Source of the DNA: Neurospora tetraspora | Lineage: Eukaryota; Ascomycota; Sordariomycetes; Sordariales; Sordariaceae | DNA length: 64,000 nt | Direction: 5' to 3' | Assembly (NCBI RefSeq): GCF_033439725.1 | Contig: NW_026944389.1 | Location: 3,348,001 to 3,412,000 of the forward strand | Shown: one piece after another, positions 1-13,100 of the stretch | How positions within the stretch are numbered: position 1 is the stretch's first letter | How the letters are laid out: each line of letters starts with the position of its first letter | The notes under the pieces: model-generated | Told to the model about the DNA's origin: nothing | Seen by the model: the letters and a program-made list of their open reading frames with translations, nothing else | Database searches by the model: none | Translations under genes and position numbers: made by a program

Positions 1-1272
1 GCGGATCACTATATACCACACTCTCTCCGCTCAAGCAGCTTCTCGGATAAAACTAGCTCCGTAGGGCTGACACTGTCCACCTCAGCACTCGCTGTCTCCG
101 GCTCGATACCGATTGCACCTCAATCAGCTTATCTACTGAGCTCTCCCGCCTCCCCTGTTACAGCTTATTCAACAGATACCAGTTCGTTCCTTTCCGATAC
201 ATGGCCGACTTACAATCAAATACACGCTGCATGGCCCCCTTACGTGGCCGACGAATTGCAGTACGAAAGCCCAACCACCACGGGACTACCTTTGCAGTCG
301 CAACACGACATCTTGAAGCCTGTGTTAGGTGGAGATTACAATGAGGAAGACAAATACATCGATCAGGAGATAACGGCTACCTATGCAAACGCATATCAGC
401 GAAGCCAGGTAGCATCAACAGGGGTGTCAGGAGCTGCCATGAAAAAGGAGAAGCTGAGAAAGAGACGACATCGACTGGCACAGACAGATGACGGGCAAGT
501 GGTTAGCAGCAAGTTTGCAGACGCAGAGTCAGCACATAGCCCATCGTCAACCACCATGGAACTCTCAGCTGCTGCTAATCGAAGCTTGACGGCTAACCGC
601 CCGTCCTCGCTATTATGGGTGCAGGAAGATGTCGCTGGAAGTTTGATGAACCCAAAGGGCAAAGAAAAGGGGCGAAAGGAAGACAACAAGAGCAACAAGA
701 AAAGGAAGCAGCAACAACAACCAGTTCAACAATCACACAAGGGGGTCGACTCGAAAAAAGTGGTGAGTAGAAGAGCTTCATATGCGGAGCAAGCATGGGA
801 AGCCGGGACCTATGACGGCGACAAGGACATGGTGATGGACTATACCACCACGCTCGACAACAACAGCAACAGGAGCCATTCCGTCACTGGACATGACTTG
901 GACCTCGACACAGCACATACAGCGAGTCCCCGGCAGGAAATCGCCCGTGTCAAACACAACAAGGTAGAACAAAAGTACCGCAATCGACTGAACGCCCACT
1001 TCGAAGCGCTTCTGGACGTCCTTCCTCCCTCGACGGCCCTTCCCAGTGAACAAGGGTTCGAAGCCAACAACACAAAGCAGCCCCAGCCACTGAGAGAAAG
1101 TGTTGACATGGTTGATCCAGGGATTCCGGAAAAGGAACGCAGAGTCAGCAAGTCGGAAGTCCTTGACCGCGCAAGGTTGTACATCCAGACGTTGGAGAAC
1201 GAGCATAAGCGACTATCGGCGGAGAGGAAGCAGTTGAGGAAGATGTGGGATGAGTATGGGAATGCGAAATAG
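1..1272 (+). CDS. bHLH transcription factor, 5' end outside window
   Basis: The frame is open from base 1 to the TAG at 1270-1272 (423 codons visible), so the true start lies upstream; the GTG at 244 is not a credible start. The C-terminal part holds a basic helix-loop-helix domain, a dimerising DNA-binding fold of nuclear regulators. The basic region at 949-990 reads VKHNKVEQKYRNRLN, with His (955), Glu (967) and Arg (979) at the three E-box contact positions. A Tyr (976) comes just before that Arg, as in SREBP-type bHLH proteins. Helix 2, around 1138-1230 (KSEVLDRARLYIQTLENE), runs into a short basic coiled coil. The loop between the helices is long and polar. The N-terminal 300 residues are Ser/Thr-rich, with Lys- and Gln-rich stretches (about 655-725), and look disordered. 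Family resemblance is to fungal HLH proteins of the allergen Fus c 3 group; targets are unknown. Confidence 0.85.
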   Translation, partial: ADHYIPHSLRSSSFSDKTSSVGLTLSTSALAVSGSIPIAPQSAYLLSSPASPVTAYSTDTSSFLSDTWPTYNQIHAAWPPYVADELQYESPTTTGLPLQSQHDILKPVLGGDYNEEDKYIDQEITATYANAYQRSQVASTGVSGAAMKKEKLRKRRHRLAQTDDGQVVSSKFADAESAHSPSSTTMELSAAANRSLTANRPSSLLWVQEDVAGSLMNPKGKEKGRKEDNKSNKKRKQQQQPVQQSHKGVDSKKVVSRRASYAEQAWEAGTYDGDKDMVMDYTTTLDNNSNRSHSVTGHDLDLDTAHTASPRQEIARVKHNKVEQKYRNRLNAHFEALLDVLPPSTALPSEQGFEANNTKQPQPLRESVDMVDPGIPEKERRVSKSEVLDRARLYIQTLENEHKRLSAERKQLRKMWDEYGNAK

Positions 1273-2572
1273 GGAAGGCCAGTGATGGTGGACTCGGCGA
1301 GGTGAGGGGTTAGCCATAGGGGGTATCTAGGCAGGGAGTGAGTCGGGAAGTGGTGAAAAGACAGTTGAAAAGAAGAGTAAGGAAAAAAGAAAAGGCGTTA
1401 CCGGACAGCTGGTTGGATTGGGCATGATACACCCATGGTCGGCGAGAGTACTGAAGTGTTCGGCACACAAAAAGGGAGTGGCTTTCTTGGAACAGCAACA
1501 GAACTACTGGGAAAGCAACATTGCTTGGGGGGATAACGGGATTATATACAAAAAGAAAAGGAGAGAGCGAAGGAAAGGATTTGTCCAGTGGTACGTAACG
1601 AAGTAACAGAGGGTCTTGCAACTTATTGGAGTAACAAGAAACACATCAACTGCCAGATTGCAATTGAAATGAAACCTCATAAGCAACTACTGAAAATCGT
1701 GTCCGCTTCTTAACATAAGGCAAAGGTCATCAAAAGTGGACCAAATAAAGCCAAGTACTGGATATTCAAGGGCATTCCAGCTTCTGGAAAAGACGAGTGA
1801 CATCTTCTGTTTTGACTTTATCAAGACTTCTTGCAGTGTGGGCAAATGAAGCAACCCGGAAAAACGAAGTTCTTCAACCCAACACGCCTCAGCTTGCGAA
1901 ACTCAAGACGAAGTATACGTACCTCCCGGCATTCTATCCAGCTTTGGACCTCGGACTGCCCTCTAATGCCCCGATTCCCGATGCGCATACAGAGACGAAT
2001 CAAAATAGTCCAGTGGTCAATCAGAGGGAGTGTTCAGTGTCATGCACACCATTTATTCGTTCGGTACCTTACGTATGTATGTGGGGGGCCGGGGTCGGGA
2101 CCGGTTCAACGCGCCTGTTCGGTTCAGCTACCTATTGGACACTGCAAGAGTTGGGTTTTTTGTTCCTGGACATGTTCGATGTGACGACAGGTCCAGTGAA
2201 CGCATGGAGCGGATCCAATTTGAGCTATGTATAGTCCTATAAGTAGATGTCATGTTTGAGATGTTTTGATGTCGCACCACATACCTACCTTAGCCCCGGC
2301 AGTATCTTCTCGCGATTGATATGCACTTCACGTTCATCGGTCAACCAAACCCAAGAAGTAACCATCATTCGTGTTTTTCATCTCTAAGCAGGCGCCTATC
2401 AAATCCATATCCAAGAAAGCACCAAATCCAAGAAGACTCCCAGCGCGATTAGATCAGCCCAAGTAACTCAAGCAATGACAATGGGGAAGAACATCAGACA
2501 GACAAGCCAAAGAAGGCCGTCCGTGGCCATGAGACGGAGGGGTAGGGGAAGTGAAGAATCGCATCATCACCC
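1273..2572. other. Convergent intergenic region
   Basis: This stretch lies between the 3' ends of the bHLH gene (+) and the acidic protein gene (-). The open frames here (for example 1797-2234) show no recognisable domain and no intron logic, and probably arise by chance. It presumably contains both 3' untranslated regions. I see no RNA gene or repeat. Confidence 0.5.
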
Positions 2573-3480
2573 TTACTCCTCATCATCGCCGCCAGCAGCA
2601 GCCTTGGCGGCATCTACCTCCTCCTCGTCATCATCCTCGTCCACGGCCTTGGAAGCGGAGCGCTGTGCCTTCTTGGGGCTGCCCTCTTCGGCCTCGGCAT
2701 CGTCTTCTTCTTCCTCGTCTTCGGAGATCTCCTCCTCCTCCACATCCTCATCCTCTTCGTCACCCTCCTCCTCCTCGTCTTGTTCCTCTTCCTCCTCGTC
2801 TTCGGCAGGTGCCGTCTTTAGCTTCTTCTTGGGAGGGGCTTTGTCTGGATAGTCAATTTCAGTTAGTTATGCTGCGGGCTAAGGTAGCTTGGCTAAGCTA
2901 GGTAGCAGGGTGAAACTGAGCTGCCGAGCTGGGATGGATGATGGCTTTATGATGGCTTTGGCTTACCTGTGGTCTCCTCTTCCTCTTCCTCTTCCTCTTC
3001 GCCTCCTTCCTCGCCGTCGTACTCCTCATCCTCTTCGTCGTCATCGACGTCGTCTTCCTCATCTCCGGTGGAGACATACCTGTGGTGGGCCAATTGTTAG
3101 CTATCTACAGCTTGGGCTGAAGAAAAAAATCAGAGGCGGATGTATGGTTTTTGCTTGTTTTTGTTTTCCCATCGTAGGCGATGGCGCCGCCTCTTGAAGG
3201 GTCGGCTGACCACAGTCCACACCAATACATAATTGGCGATTCAGCTAACAACACGAAAAAGCATTCGCGCCGCAATGCGCAAAAGCCACAAAGCTCACCA
3301 ATACGTGTTCTTGTTGCCGAGGCACATCGAAGAACTGCCAGGAAGAAGGGAAAAGATGACGCTGAAAGTAAAAACAGCGGGTAGTACTTACTCCTCCTCC
3401 TCCTCACCGTCAGAATCCTCAGGGAGGGAGACGAGCTCCTCGGGCTTCTCTTCAGCCTTTCTCTTGCGGGTAGCAGACAT
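2573..3480 (-). CDS. Small acidic nuclear protein, CHZ1/prothymosin-like
   Basis: Three exons on the minus strand join in frame: 3392-3480, 2967-3079 and 2573-2844, giving 157 aa. Intron 1 (3080-3391, GTAAGT...CAG) is unusually long at 312 nt. Intron 2 is 2845-2966 (GTAAGC...CAG). Phases match (2, then 1). The protein starts MSATRKRKAEEKPEELVSLP, a basic nuclear-localisation-like stretch, followed by long Glu/Asp runs in all three exons. Basic islands interrupt these (DKAPPKKKLKT, GSPKKAQRSASK), and the end is GGDDEE. No folded domain is visible. This composition is typical of histone chaperones such as Chz1 (H2A.Z-H2B) and prothymosin alpha, so a chromatin role is inferred from composition and not from a diagnostic motif. 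The exon structure is well supported. Confidence 0.75.
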
Positions 3481-6400
3481 TGTGATTCAACGCCCAATGG
3501 CTTGAGAACTTGTCAATCAGGTAGGTAGGCGATATCGGAGAGATTGGCAAAGTCGCGACCGAGGCAGGAAAATGGTAGAAGCGCGTGTAAAAAGTAGTGG
3601 AAATGGAGAAAGAGAGGAAAAGAGGAGAGGGAGAGAAAAAGAACTGGGGGAGAGAAGGCTGGAGTGGTGGGTGGTGGTGGGCGGCAAAGCAAAAGAGAGA
3701 AGTGGAAGCAGACACCTCCAGTTGGGGGAACTCTGACTGGGGAACTGGGGGAAGCTCCAACTAACACCGGCCACGGGCCAGCCAAAAAATACGTACCGCG
3801 TTACGTACCCTGGTTCCCACTGGTCTCTGGACTTGGGGATTTATAGCTCAGCAGGTACCTGCCTCTAGCTACGCTACTATGACGGTACATTTGGTAGTGT
3901 TACATGCCGAGTACACCTAAGTAGCGCTAGAGGCAGCGGCTCGCAGCGGGAAGAAAGGGGGAACGCGTGCGGAGAAGAACCTCAAAAGCTTTTTTGGGGG
4001 GTGGCAGAGAGGATGATGCTAGCAGTTGCGAGGTCACTCGGGGAAAAAGAGAAGGTGAGACTCCGTCGTGAGACTCTGAGAGGGCGGATAGGCAAGGGAA
4101 GGAGAGTTTTGAGCTTCCACATTTCCTTTTTACTGGAGACATTTTACGAACTGGATTTCCATGGTGCATAACTGAACAGCCATATGTGTACACCTGCCAG
4201 CTTCGTGGTTGAAGTGAAAGGCTCTTTCCCAGCTGAGGAATTGGGGCCCCATGACACCACAGCATCAGAACAACATCACCAACGGCGTGGTGGAAAGTTG
4301 GTGATGTCCATCGTAGTAAGATCAGATAACCCCAAAAGAGAGGAACGGTGAGCGTCCTTGTCCAAAAGATTGTTGAGAGCGAAAAGTTCCGTTTCACTCA
4401 GCCTGGGGTTGAACGCCCCGGTTGTTGGGCGGTGCTGGACGCTTCCATAATGGAGAAAAGACGGGGTTGCTCCGCCTGCGTGTTAGGGGGACGGGCGCTG
4501 CACGAGACAAGGGGACGGGCAGAAGAAGCTGCATGCAGTCTCGCAGCGCCAAGAGGGGAGCTTGGTCGAAGCTGCTTGAGCTGGGGACTCTGACCTTCTC
4601 CTGGCTCGTGCGTCACCAACAGCACGTCTTGCGCAACTTTGGATGTGGGTCAAGACTGCCAAATTTGACCTTCCAAGTGGCTGGAAGAACGCAACTTTGG
4701 AAGGAAACAGAGGGCACTTGGACCATGGCCCACTTGGCTGGTTGATCGTGACGTTACTGCACGTGTTGGGAAGGCACGTTCGCGGCAAGCTTCCATCTCA
4801 ATCTTAGCCAAATCTTGGATGACGATTGTTGGTCGGATTCTGTCCCTTGTTCCATTCAGTCCGTGGATTCGGGTTCGCGTTTTCGACTTTCGTTTCTCTG
4901 GATCTGATGTTCGTTGCGCTCGTTGTCACTCCGCTCGACTTTCATAATGTCAGCGCCATGCCCTCGAGTGATGCGCGCAGTCCAGACGACGTGTAATGTT
5001 GATGCACAACACTAGTCCACCGAGGACGTCATCGATTCGATCGCGCAGTCACGTGAAGTTGGAGTACTTCACTGGTTTTGTGTGAGAAGTTCGATGTCGG
5101 GAACTCCAGTGACGGTCAGTTGCAAACTCATGAGACCGGCGGCATAATGTGGCTGTTACCGGATAGCGTAGGTATGTTCTCATTGCTGGAAACGACACCA
5201 TGAACCGTGAACCGGGATCGGAACCCGTCCTTCTCATTCCTACCGGTTCCGCCCAATCTGTCTGAAACCCACGGAGGCACCACTGACGGCGGTCGTCTGA
5301 GCAAGAATGCGAATTGTCGATTGCAAGCTTTATGAGCTGGGCCAAGCCTACGGAAATGACGTACTGGTATGCTGTATCATCAACCGGCTACCGGGTAGCT
5401 GGTTCCATACCAACTGGTGATCCAGATCATCCATTGTCGGTCACAGTTGTGGTAATTCACATCCGACAATACTCGGTCTCCAAAGTCTGCACCATGGCAT
5501 TCCGGCCTTGTCCTCGGGGCGCTCCTCAAATCCATGCCGCTCCATTGCAGTCGTCAAAGGACAGTTCGACCCAAGATCCAGAACCGAGTGTTGGATGCAT
5601 CCAGTAATCTGAGCATTCGACGTCGTGCGGCCCATTGTCCCACGGGCACCGAAGAAGGCAGACTGGGCACGTCGTACATACGAGACCCGTTATCCAGGCC
5701 GGGTCCGTTTACTGTTTGTTCGCGTTCGGCGCCGTCGTGGCTCTCTCGTTTGCCTGTCACCCCGTGCGTGCAAACCCTGGGGTACTTAACCGCTAGCCAG
5801 CCGGTGTCAACTTCCGTGGAGAGAAAAGCCATGCTGTGAGATTGGCGATACTGTACATCGGAGTCCATGATCTTATATCTGTTTGCTTGCGCCTGGCGTA
5901 CACAACAAAGGGAATTACAATCCGGGTGCAGCCCAGACTCGGCCCCGTTTGCGGACGCCACACCCCTGGGCCCCTACCCATTGGCGATTTTGACTAGTGA
6001 TGTTCATCCAGGATGTCAAACACGCCTGGTGAAAACATATGAGCTGACATTGTAGGACTGGAGGACGTGACTTCATATCGAATCCGGCGTCGACGACAGT
6101 TTGTTAAGGAGAGCCGAGTATCGAGTCGACATTGTTGAACTCACGTATCAGCGCCTCACTCAAACATATAATTCCAAAGAGCTCTAGGCTGACTGTTGTA
6201 TAAGCAGCACATTACCTGTAGTAGACGGACTTGCCGGGCTGCCTGAAAGCCAGTTCCCACCTCCGGCCGTAACTGTGGAATTGGCAATTTGCAATTTTTC
6301 AAGAGAAAACGGCTAGGCTGTCAGGCTGTCGATGCGAGGTCGCAGGCCAAGAGATTTTGGAATTTCGAGAAAACAAGAGAAGGAGTGGAGCGTTGCAGCG

Positions 6401-6972
6401 CTAGTAATTTGATCCAATTTCAGGACCATCATGGCGCCCGGTCCCACATAACCCGTGATTGACATGGAAGGTTTTTTTTCTCTGTTCCTCTCTCTCTCTC
6501 TGACAAGATCTTCCTGTTTTAGGTACGTGACAACATGATGCCGATCGAGTGGCAGCTCTATTGCTCTGTTGTCGATACACGAAAGGGGCCTTTGTTGCTC
6601 GATGGCAAACTCATATCTTAGTAATACCTACTCGACTGGAGACGCTCACAAGTGACTTCCTTTCGGAGCTGAAAACAAAGCAACCAAGCCCAGCATCGCG
6701 GATCAGATTCCAAGTGGTCGGGTTCGCTCACAAAGCAGCCAGGGGGAAGTTCCCGCCGGATGGCCGCTGCCCATGGACCACAAGATCGAGGGAAATGGGC
6801 AATGGCCGCCAATGGCAATGTCGAGGATGCTTCTCACCAGTCCACCGCCCCGCTATTTAGGGGTGTCATTCAGAGTCAAGCTTGCCGATCATCCCTAGCT
6901 CATTCGACGTTTGTTCCGCCGGTGCCCCGACCAAGCCACGCCCGAACCCCTTACTACGGTGGATGTTATGCG
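3481..6972. other. Gene-poor flank between acidic protein gene and island
   Basis: Base composition is normal, with no sign of RIP. The first few hundred bases are the promoter of the minus-strand acidic protein gene and include a purine-rich tract (about 3590-3680) and repeated TACGTACC-like motifs near 3790-3810. Several 80-156 codon frames exist on both strands (3927-4397, 5049-5345, 5554-5961, 6549-6860). None has a known domain or can be joined into a longer gene with plausible introns. I see no tRNA or 5S rRNA gene. Confidence 0.45.
6472..6502. repeat. T-run and (TC)n microsatellite
   Basis: A run of eight T is followed by a short CT dinucleotide repeat, ending at CTGACAAG. It is simple sequence with no coding context. 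Confidence 0.7.
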
Positions 6973-6981
6973 TAGAGGTAG
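6973..6981. repeat. MULE target-site duplication, left copy
   Basis: TAGAGGTAG stands directly outside the left inverted repeat and is repeated exactly at 18590-18598. Confidence 0.85.
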
Positions 6982-7030
6982 CGAAAACGGTATTCAGCGC
7001 ATGCACTTCTGGTATTCAGCGCATGCAATC
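6982..7030 (+). repeat. MULE terminal inverted repeat, left
   Basis: It starts CGAAAACGG and contains two copies of the 17-mer GGTATTCAGCGCATGCA (6989-7005 and 7011-7027, spacing 22 bp). The repeat is mirrored at 18541-18589, and weaker similarity continues inward for a few tens of bases. Direct subrepeats in a terminal repeat often serve as transposase binding sites; that role is inferred. Confidence 0.9.
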
Positions 7031-7745
7031 TACTTTTTATATTGAATCAGCCCAGCCCAGCCGCGCCAGCACACCGTATACAACTGAGGCCACATAATCG
7101 ATGCCCGCGCATTGCCAAATCTACGTCGTTAGCGTCATTTTTTTACGTAAAATTATTTAAAGTCATTAATCTAATTAATTATTTACTATTAAAAGGGTTG
7201 ATACTATAGTTGCTAATAATATTACTATCCTCCACGTTAACCCTATTATAACTATATATACTGCCCAAAGTGTACGTACCTACCCTAATTTTGATGCCTA
7301 CTATATAAGTATCACCTAAAGTACTAGAGAGCCTCTATATATTAGGAATAAGGTACTAGGGGCGGTTCTATCTACGTTGCTAATATAATCTAACCCTGTA
7401 AGCTCCCCTACTATTAATTAAAAGGGGGAGGGAAATTCTAGTCTAATTAGGACTAGGGTATTAGCATTAGCTATTTAACGGGCGCTAATACCCTATAATT
7501 AAACTAATTAGAGCTAACAAAAGTTAGTATATAGCCGTAAGACGGTTAGTACTAAACTAGCAGCTATTACTAAATTTAGGGATAGGGAAACGGGGAAGGC
7601 GCTAAAGCTCTCTATAAAGGAGCTAGAAGATAAAAAAGCGAAGGCGAAGGGGAGGGAGCTAGAATCGACCGCGGGGGTACTAAAAAAAGTGCTAGCGCTA
7701 ATATAAATCGAACTATAGCCTCTACAATAATGTTATTTACATCCT
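7031..7745. other. Left internal part of the MULE
   Basis: AT-rich MULE sequence between its left inverted repeat and the Gypsy A insertion. The part next to the insertion (about 7550-7745) reads on the minus strand as a plausible continuation of the transposase C-terminus once Gypsy A is removed. The rest shows no gene. Confidence 0.5.
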
Positions 7746-7750
7746 CTCGC

Positions 7751-8012
7751 TATTACAGGGCTAGCCTATGATGTGGTTGCACTGCACTGACTGCATATGT
7801 GCCATACTAGAGCTAGTACTATAGCCCAGAGCTATACACTTACGTACTGGTTATATATTCTAATTACGTACAGTCTTACGTACGCGCGTACGGATTAGCT
7901 TGCTAGGTTCTCGCCTATATAACTAATCCTCTATATATATTTCCCTTTCTTTCCTTCGTATAATAATATATATTTTACCTTACCCCTAACAGTACCTTTT
8001 TACTCCGTAATA
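7751..8012 (+). repeat. Gypsy A 5' LTR (262 bp)
   Basis: It starts TATTACAGGGCTAGC (a TG start mutated to TA) and ends CCGTAATA. It pairs with 15087-15348, and most differences are transitions. A CTCGC target duplication precedes it. Confidence 0.92.
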
Positions 8013-8639
8013 ATTTATTATACTTTACTATTACGCTACGTGCGTTTATTTAAGGGAAGAGCGATTATAATAATTTTAATCGTTACGACGTTACTAATTT
8101 AATATTATCGATTCGTAATTAAAATTCGTTTTTATACGATTAAGACCCCGCGTTGCAATCCTAGCTTCGAGCTAAGTAAATTATTAAACTAAATATTACT
8201 ATTAAATAACTCGTACTTTCTTTTCCCTTTTTACTTACCTAGCGTATTAATTTAATAATTAATATTTAATAATATTATTTTATATATTCCTTCAGTAACT
8301 AATAGTTTTCTTATTATTATTATAGTCGGCGCCCTCGTTACTTTGGACCTAGCTAATTAGGAATATTATTTTAACGTTACTTAAACTTTCGAATCCTTTA
8401 ATAATTAAGCGGTTCAAATCGATATTGCTACCGAATATACGTTTAGCCTCGTTTAATTCCCTGTTTTTTAAATAATTTTTAGAGCCCTCGATTACTTTCT
8501 CTATAATAATATTATTGCCGCCCATATTTAAACTTAAGAAGTATAAGAAGAATTTGAGACTTACGAAATTAAGTTCGCTATTATTTAGTATAATATTAAA
8601 CGTCGTAATAATAATATCGGTATAATTTAAATTCAAGCC

Positions 8640-9876
8640 CTCTTCTATATATAGGAGGTAGCTAAGAATTATAATAAGGTTATCTACGACTCTTATAATA
8701 ACTGTACCGATAAGTTCGCCACTATCCGCGATATTTATTCTAATATTATTAGTACCCTTAATAATAATATTATCGCTTTAAAATATGAATTCGTTAACTT
8801 TTACGCTAATTTTAAGAAAGTATATAAGAAATAATACGATAAATATTTAAAGTATATTAACGATCTTCGTTAATATTTTATCGCCGCCTCTAAAGCCGAG
8901 CCCGTCTTCGAACCCGAAATTATTTTACCTTCTAACGAAGACTTTAGTAACGATAAGGACCCTGAAATAATAATTTCTAATAACGATAGCGGCTATAGGT
9001 TAGTATTGTATATTATTATATTTCCTGCTTTCGACGGTAAAGGTACTTCTATTAAATATGTTACTAAGTATTATATTTAGTGTTTCTGTATTAAATTCGT
9101 TTAGGTTAATAAGCCGAAAATTTTCATTAATAAACGTATAAAGCTTTTATTAATTGTCCGTTCTATTGAGAGCCCTCCCTTCGAAGTTATCGAGACCGAA
9201 TTTAATAAAGTCCTTATTGATGAGTCTATTAAATAGAGTATAGCCCTCGAATTATTCGATAAGTTCCATAAAAAGTACGATGACGTCGACGTTATTATAT
9301 ATTTTTGTTATAAATTTGAAGAATTGAAAATAATTAAAAGGATAAAGTAGTAAAATTTCGAAGAGAAATTTACATTCCTTATCGATTATTATAATTTCGA
9401 TAATAATATAAAAACTTATTATTTCCGTTAGAAGATTAGTAAGTATATCCGTATTACCTTCGCTTATTAGAGCGATTAATTTACTAATAATAAATATAAG
9501 GAATAGTTTATTAAAGTTTATAATTTAATTAAGAATTTAGAGGATAAAAATTAGCGCGAGAAAAACGTTAATCCCTTTTACAAGACTAATATTATTATTA
9601 GTATTAGTATTAGCGTTTCTACTCCCGAAATTAATATTAGTTAGGGCGGTAACGCTATAGATTTTAACATTATATCTGCTTCCAACGTTTAATTCTCCCG
9701 TATAATCGATAATAAGGTTTTTAAATTTCGTATAAACAATAGGATATATATTCGCTACAGTAAAAAGGGTTATTTTTCGGCCGAATATTATTTTCGCATT
9801 AATTTTAAAAAAGAAGTTAAGTTCTTTAATTATAATAAGAATAAAAATAAAAATAAGAATAAAAATATAAATAAGA

Positions 9877-9907
<31 letters not shown>

Positions 9908-9930
9908 TAGTAATAGTAATAGTAATTAAT
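8640..9930 (+). pseudogene. Gypsy A gag remnant with zinc knuckle
   Basis: The plus strand reads as a Gag-like protein: a charged N-terminal half, a capsid-like helical region at about 9220-9560, then a zinc knuckle at 9747-9788 with the CX2CX4HX4C spacing. All four metal ligands are now Tyr (TGT/TGC to TAT/TAC and CAT to TAT), as RIP predicts. It ends in an Asn/Lys-rich low-complexity run with an AAT repeat (about 9880-9930). In-frame stops are frequent. Limits are approximate. Confidence 0.65.
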
Positions 9931-10199
9931 AGTCCGCTTAAGGTTAATACAGTTACGGCTAATAGCGTCCCTATAATAGTAGCGGCTATTAGGTTAATAC
10001 TATAGATACCATTCCCCCTATAGGTATACCAACGGGCGCTCTAATTCCTAGTACCCCCGGCCCCGGCGGCTACTATTATTTAATTCCTAAATATTAATCT
10101 GGTTTTATCGGCCCTATTATAAACGACGAGAACGGTTCTATTTACAGTTAAGGAAATATATAGCCTCTTAATTAAATTATATTTAGAAGTATTAATTTA

Positions 10200-13100
10200 T
10201 AGAGTGAAGAGGAGAAGGGAGAGAGGGGCTTATCTTTATATAGTTAAATATTATTAAAATAAATAAACTTTTAATAAAGAATTATTATAAATACCCTAAT
10301 TTATTAAATTTTTTTATCTACCTCTTTTATAAATTGCATAAATTATGTTACTTTACCCTCGTTAATAGTAGTTGTATTACTCTTAATTTTATTAACTATT
10401 ATTTTATTTATTGTTATTAGTTTTTTTATTTTAAATTAGTAACCCCTAAATTCTTTTATTTCGTTAATAGCTACATTAAAGGTAGTATTACTTACCTTTT
10501 TAAATTAATAATATAAGTAGGCGTTTATTACGAAGTAATTGACTTATTTATTTACAATTTGGTAAAGGATAACTTTATTATTTTAGGCTACTTTTAATTA
10601 GTTTATTACGCTCTTAATATCGATTAACTTAGTAATACCCTCTGTTTTAACCCTGCTTACAAATAATATAATTATTTCCCTTATAGAATTCTAATTTACT
10701 TTTATTATGCCCCGTTAATTAAATAGTACGCGCTTTCTATTAAGATAATTAGTACGCGTCCTATATATAAGAAGCATTCTTATAAAGATGTCCCTAACGA
10801 AGGGGAACCGGAATTAATACTATAATAGGAATTTATACGCTATTTATTTATTTTTACGATTGTAAGGAGAGTTGCTTATTAATAATTTAATTATTTTAGG
10901 AGCTAAATTATTAATTGTTTAAGTATTATATTTATTAGTAAAACTCTTAGCGGCCTGAGTTAAATATTTATATTTTCCGTTATACTGTTCTAAATTGGCT
11001 TCTGCGTTTTCTTAATTCCTTATTAGGTAGTTAAAGAAGTTTATATTAATAACGTTAATTACCGTATACCGGTTAAATTCTATAGTATCCCTAAGGGTCC
11101 TATTTACCTTAATAATATTAAGGAATTATCCATATTAAATTTTAATTAATTAACCGAAAAATATAAGTTATAAATTATCTGTACAATACGAATTAATATA
11201 AAAGAAGATATTAAAAAGATAATTAAATAGGATAAAGTAGAGAAGGAGAGAAGAACCTTAGACCCTAGAAATATTAATAATAGTTTAATAGAAAATATAA
11301 TTAAGGAAGTATTAGAAGGGAAAAGTTAGGAGTATAAACGATTCTTTAATAATTATTTCTACTAATAAATTGATATTCTAGCTAATAAAGGAAATAAGAA
11401 TATGTTTCGTATAATGAGGGTGGCTAATTCTATTTACTTTATTAGTAAAGAAGAGGATTTTCCCCGCTACGAGAAAATTGTTAATAATTATTTTGCGGTT
11501 AATAACGTTTTTATTAATAAGACTATATTGGAGGATATTATTAAATTTTACGAAAAAGTTAATAAACTTCCTAAGACCGACGCTTAAATCTAAATGATAT
11601 TACCTAAATAATATTAGTATTATATCAAGATATTTAAATAAGAAAGTATTAAAATCCTTCTCCCTATTTAATTTTATAATTTTAAATTCGAATTCCGCTC
11701 GGAAATTACGTTGCCCGCCTTTTATAATCGTATTTTTAACCCTAACGAATTCAACGTTATTAAAAAGTAGATCGACGATAATTTTAAAAAGAAATTTATT
11801 AAACTTTTTTAATTAGAAGTATTAGCGCTAATATTATTTATTAAAAACTAAGTAAAAGAGTATGCGTTTATATTGATTATAGAAATATTAATAACGTAAC
11901 CTTTAAGTCCTACTACTTTCTATTATTAATTAAAGAAATCTTTAATGTAATTTGCTATATTAAAACTTTTATTAAATTAAACGTAATTGCAATATTTAAC
12001 CGTATTCGTATTAAATAGGGCTATAAATACTTAATTGTTTTTATTATATAATTTAATTTATTTAAATCGTTAGTAGTACTGTTTAGTTTATAAAGTGCCC
12101 TAGAGGCTTTCTAAAATTATATTAATAATATCCTTTATAATATTTTTAACGTTTACATAATTGTTTATTTCGACAATATCCTTATATACTCCGATAATAT
12201 ATAGGATCACGAACGTTATATTAACAACGTATTTAATAAATTCACTAAAGTAGGCCTTAATATCAATATTAATAAGTGTAAATTCTATACGATATATACG
12301 AAGTATTTAAATTTAATTATTATATTAAGTAATATCGAAATAAATCCGGAGAAAATTAAAGTAGTTACTAACTAGTAAGTGCCCCAATTCAAAAAATCTT
12401 TATAATTTTTCTTAGGTTTTACAAACTTCTATAAACATTTTATAAAGAATTTTTTAATTATAGCGACCCCGTTTTATAAATTTATTAAGAAGGATATAAT
12501 TTGGATATAGAATAGTAACTATTAAAAAGTTTTCGAATCTTTAAAAAAGGTTTTTACCGAGGGTCTTATATTTAAAATTTACGATTGGATTAAGAAAACC
12601 GTCGTCGAAACGGACGCTTCGAATTAGGTTGTAGGAAGTACCCTCTCTTAATATAGTAACGACGGAGTCCTTTATTTAATAATTTACTTCTTAATAAAGT
12701 ATACGTCCTAAAAGTATAATTATAATGTTTATAATAAGGAATTGCTCGTTATTATTAAAGCGTTAGAGGAATAGAAGTTAGAATTCGAAGGGGCTTAAAA
12801 TTTTTTAATATTTTAATGGATTATAAGAATTTACAAATTTTTACGATTAATAAATAGTTTACTTAACGCTATATATAGTGGTTTTAATTCTTATTCCGTT
12901 TTAATTTCCTAATTAAGTATATACTAGGTTCTAAGAACCTCCGCCCGGACGCGCTAAGCTGCAAATTAAATAACCGTTCCAACGACGTAAAAGATAATAA
13001 ACTTGTAGTATATAAGCAGGCCTTATTAAACCCTTTATAGTTTAAATATAATTATTTTTCTAAGGAAGACTCCGTTGTTAAGTATCTTTTATATTTATTG

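Noticed and set aside
1797-2234. 145-codon frame
   Set aside because: No domain, no conserved-looking start; located in a convergent 3' region.
2475-2852. Ser-rich and Pro/His-rich frames on the plus strand
   Set aside because: Shadows of the last exon of the minus-strand acidic protein gene.
3927-6860. Several 80-156 codon frames on both strands
   Set aside because: No recognisable family, and they cannot be linked by consensus introns.
8349-8636. 95-codon minus-strand frame near the Gypsy A 5' LTR, as another antisense gene
   Set aside because: Too short, in the leader before gag, and no extension in either direction.
9880-9930. AAT repeat as an independent feature
   Set aside because: Part of the Asn/Lys-rich end of the Gypsy A gag remnant.
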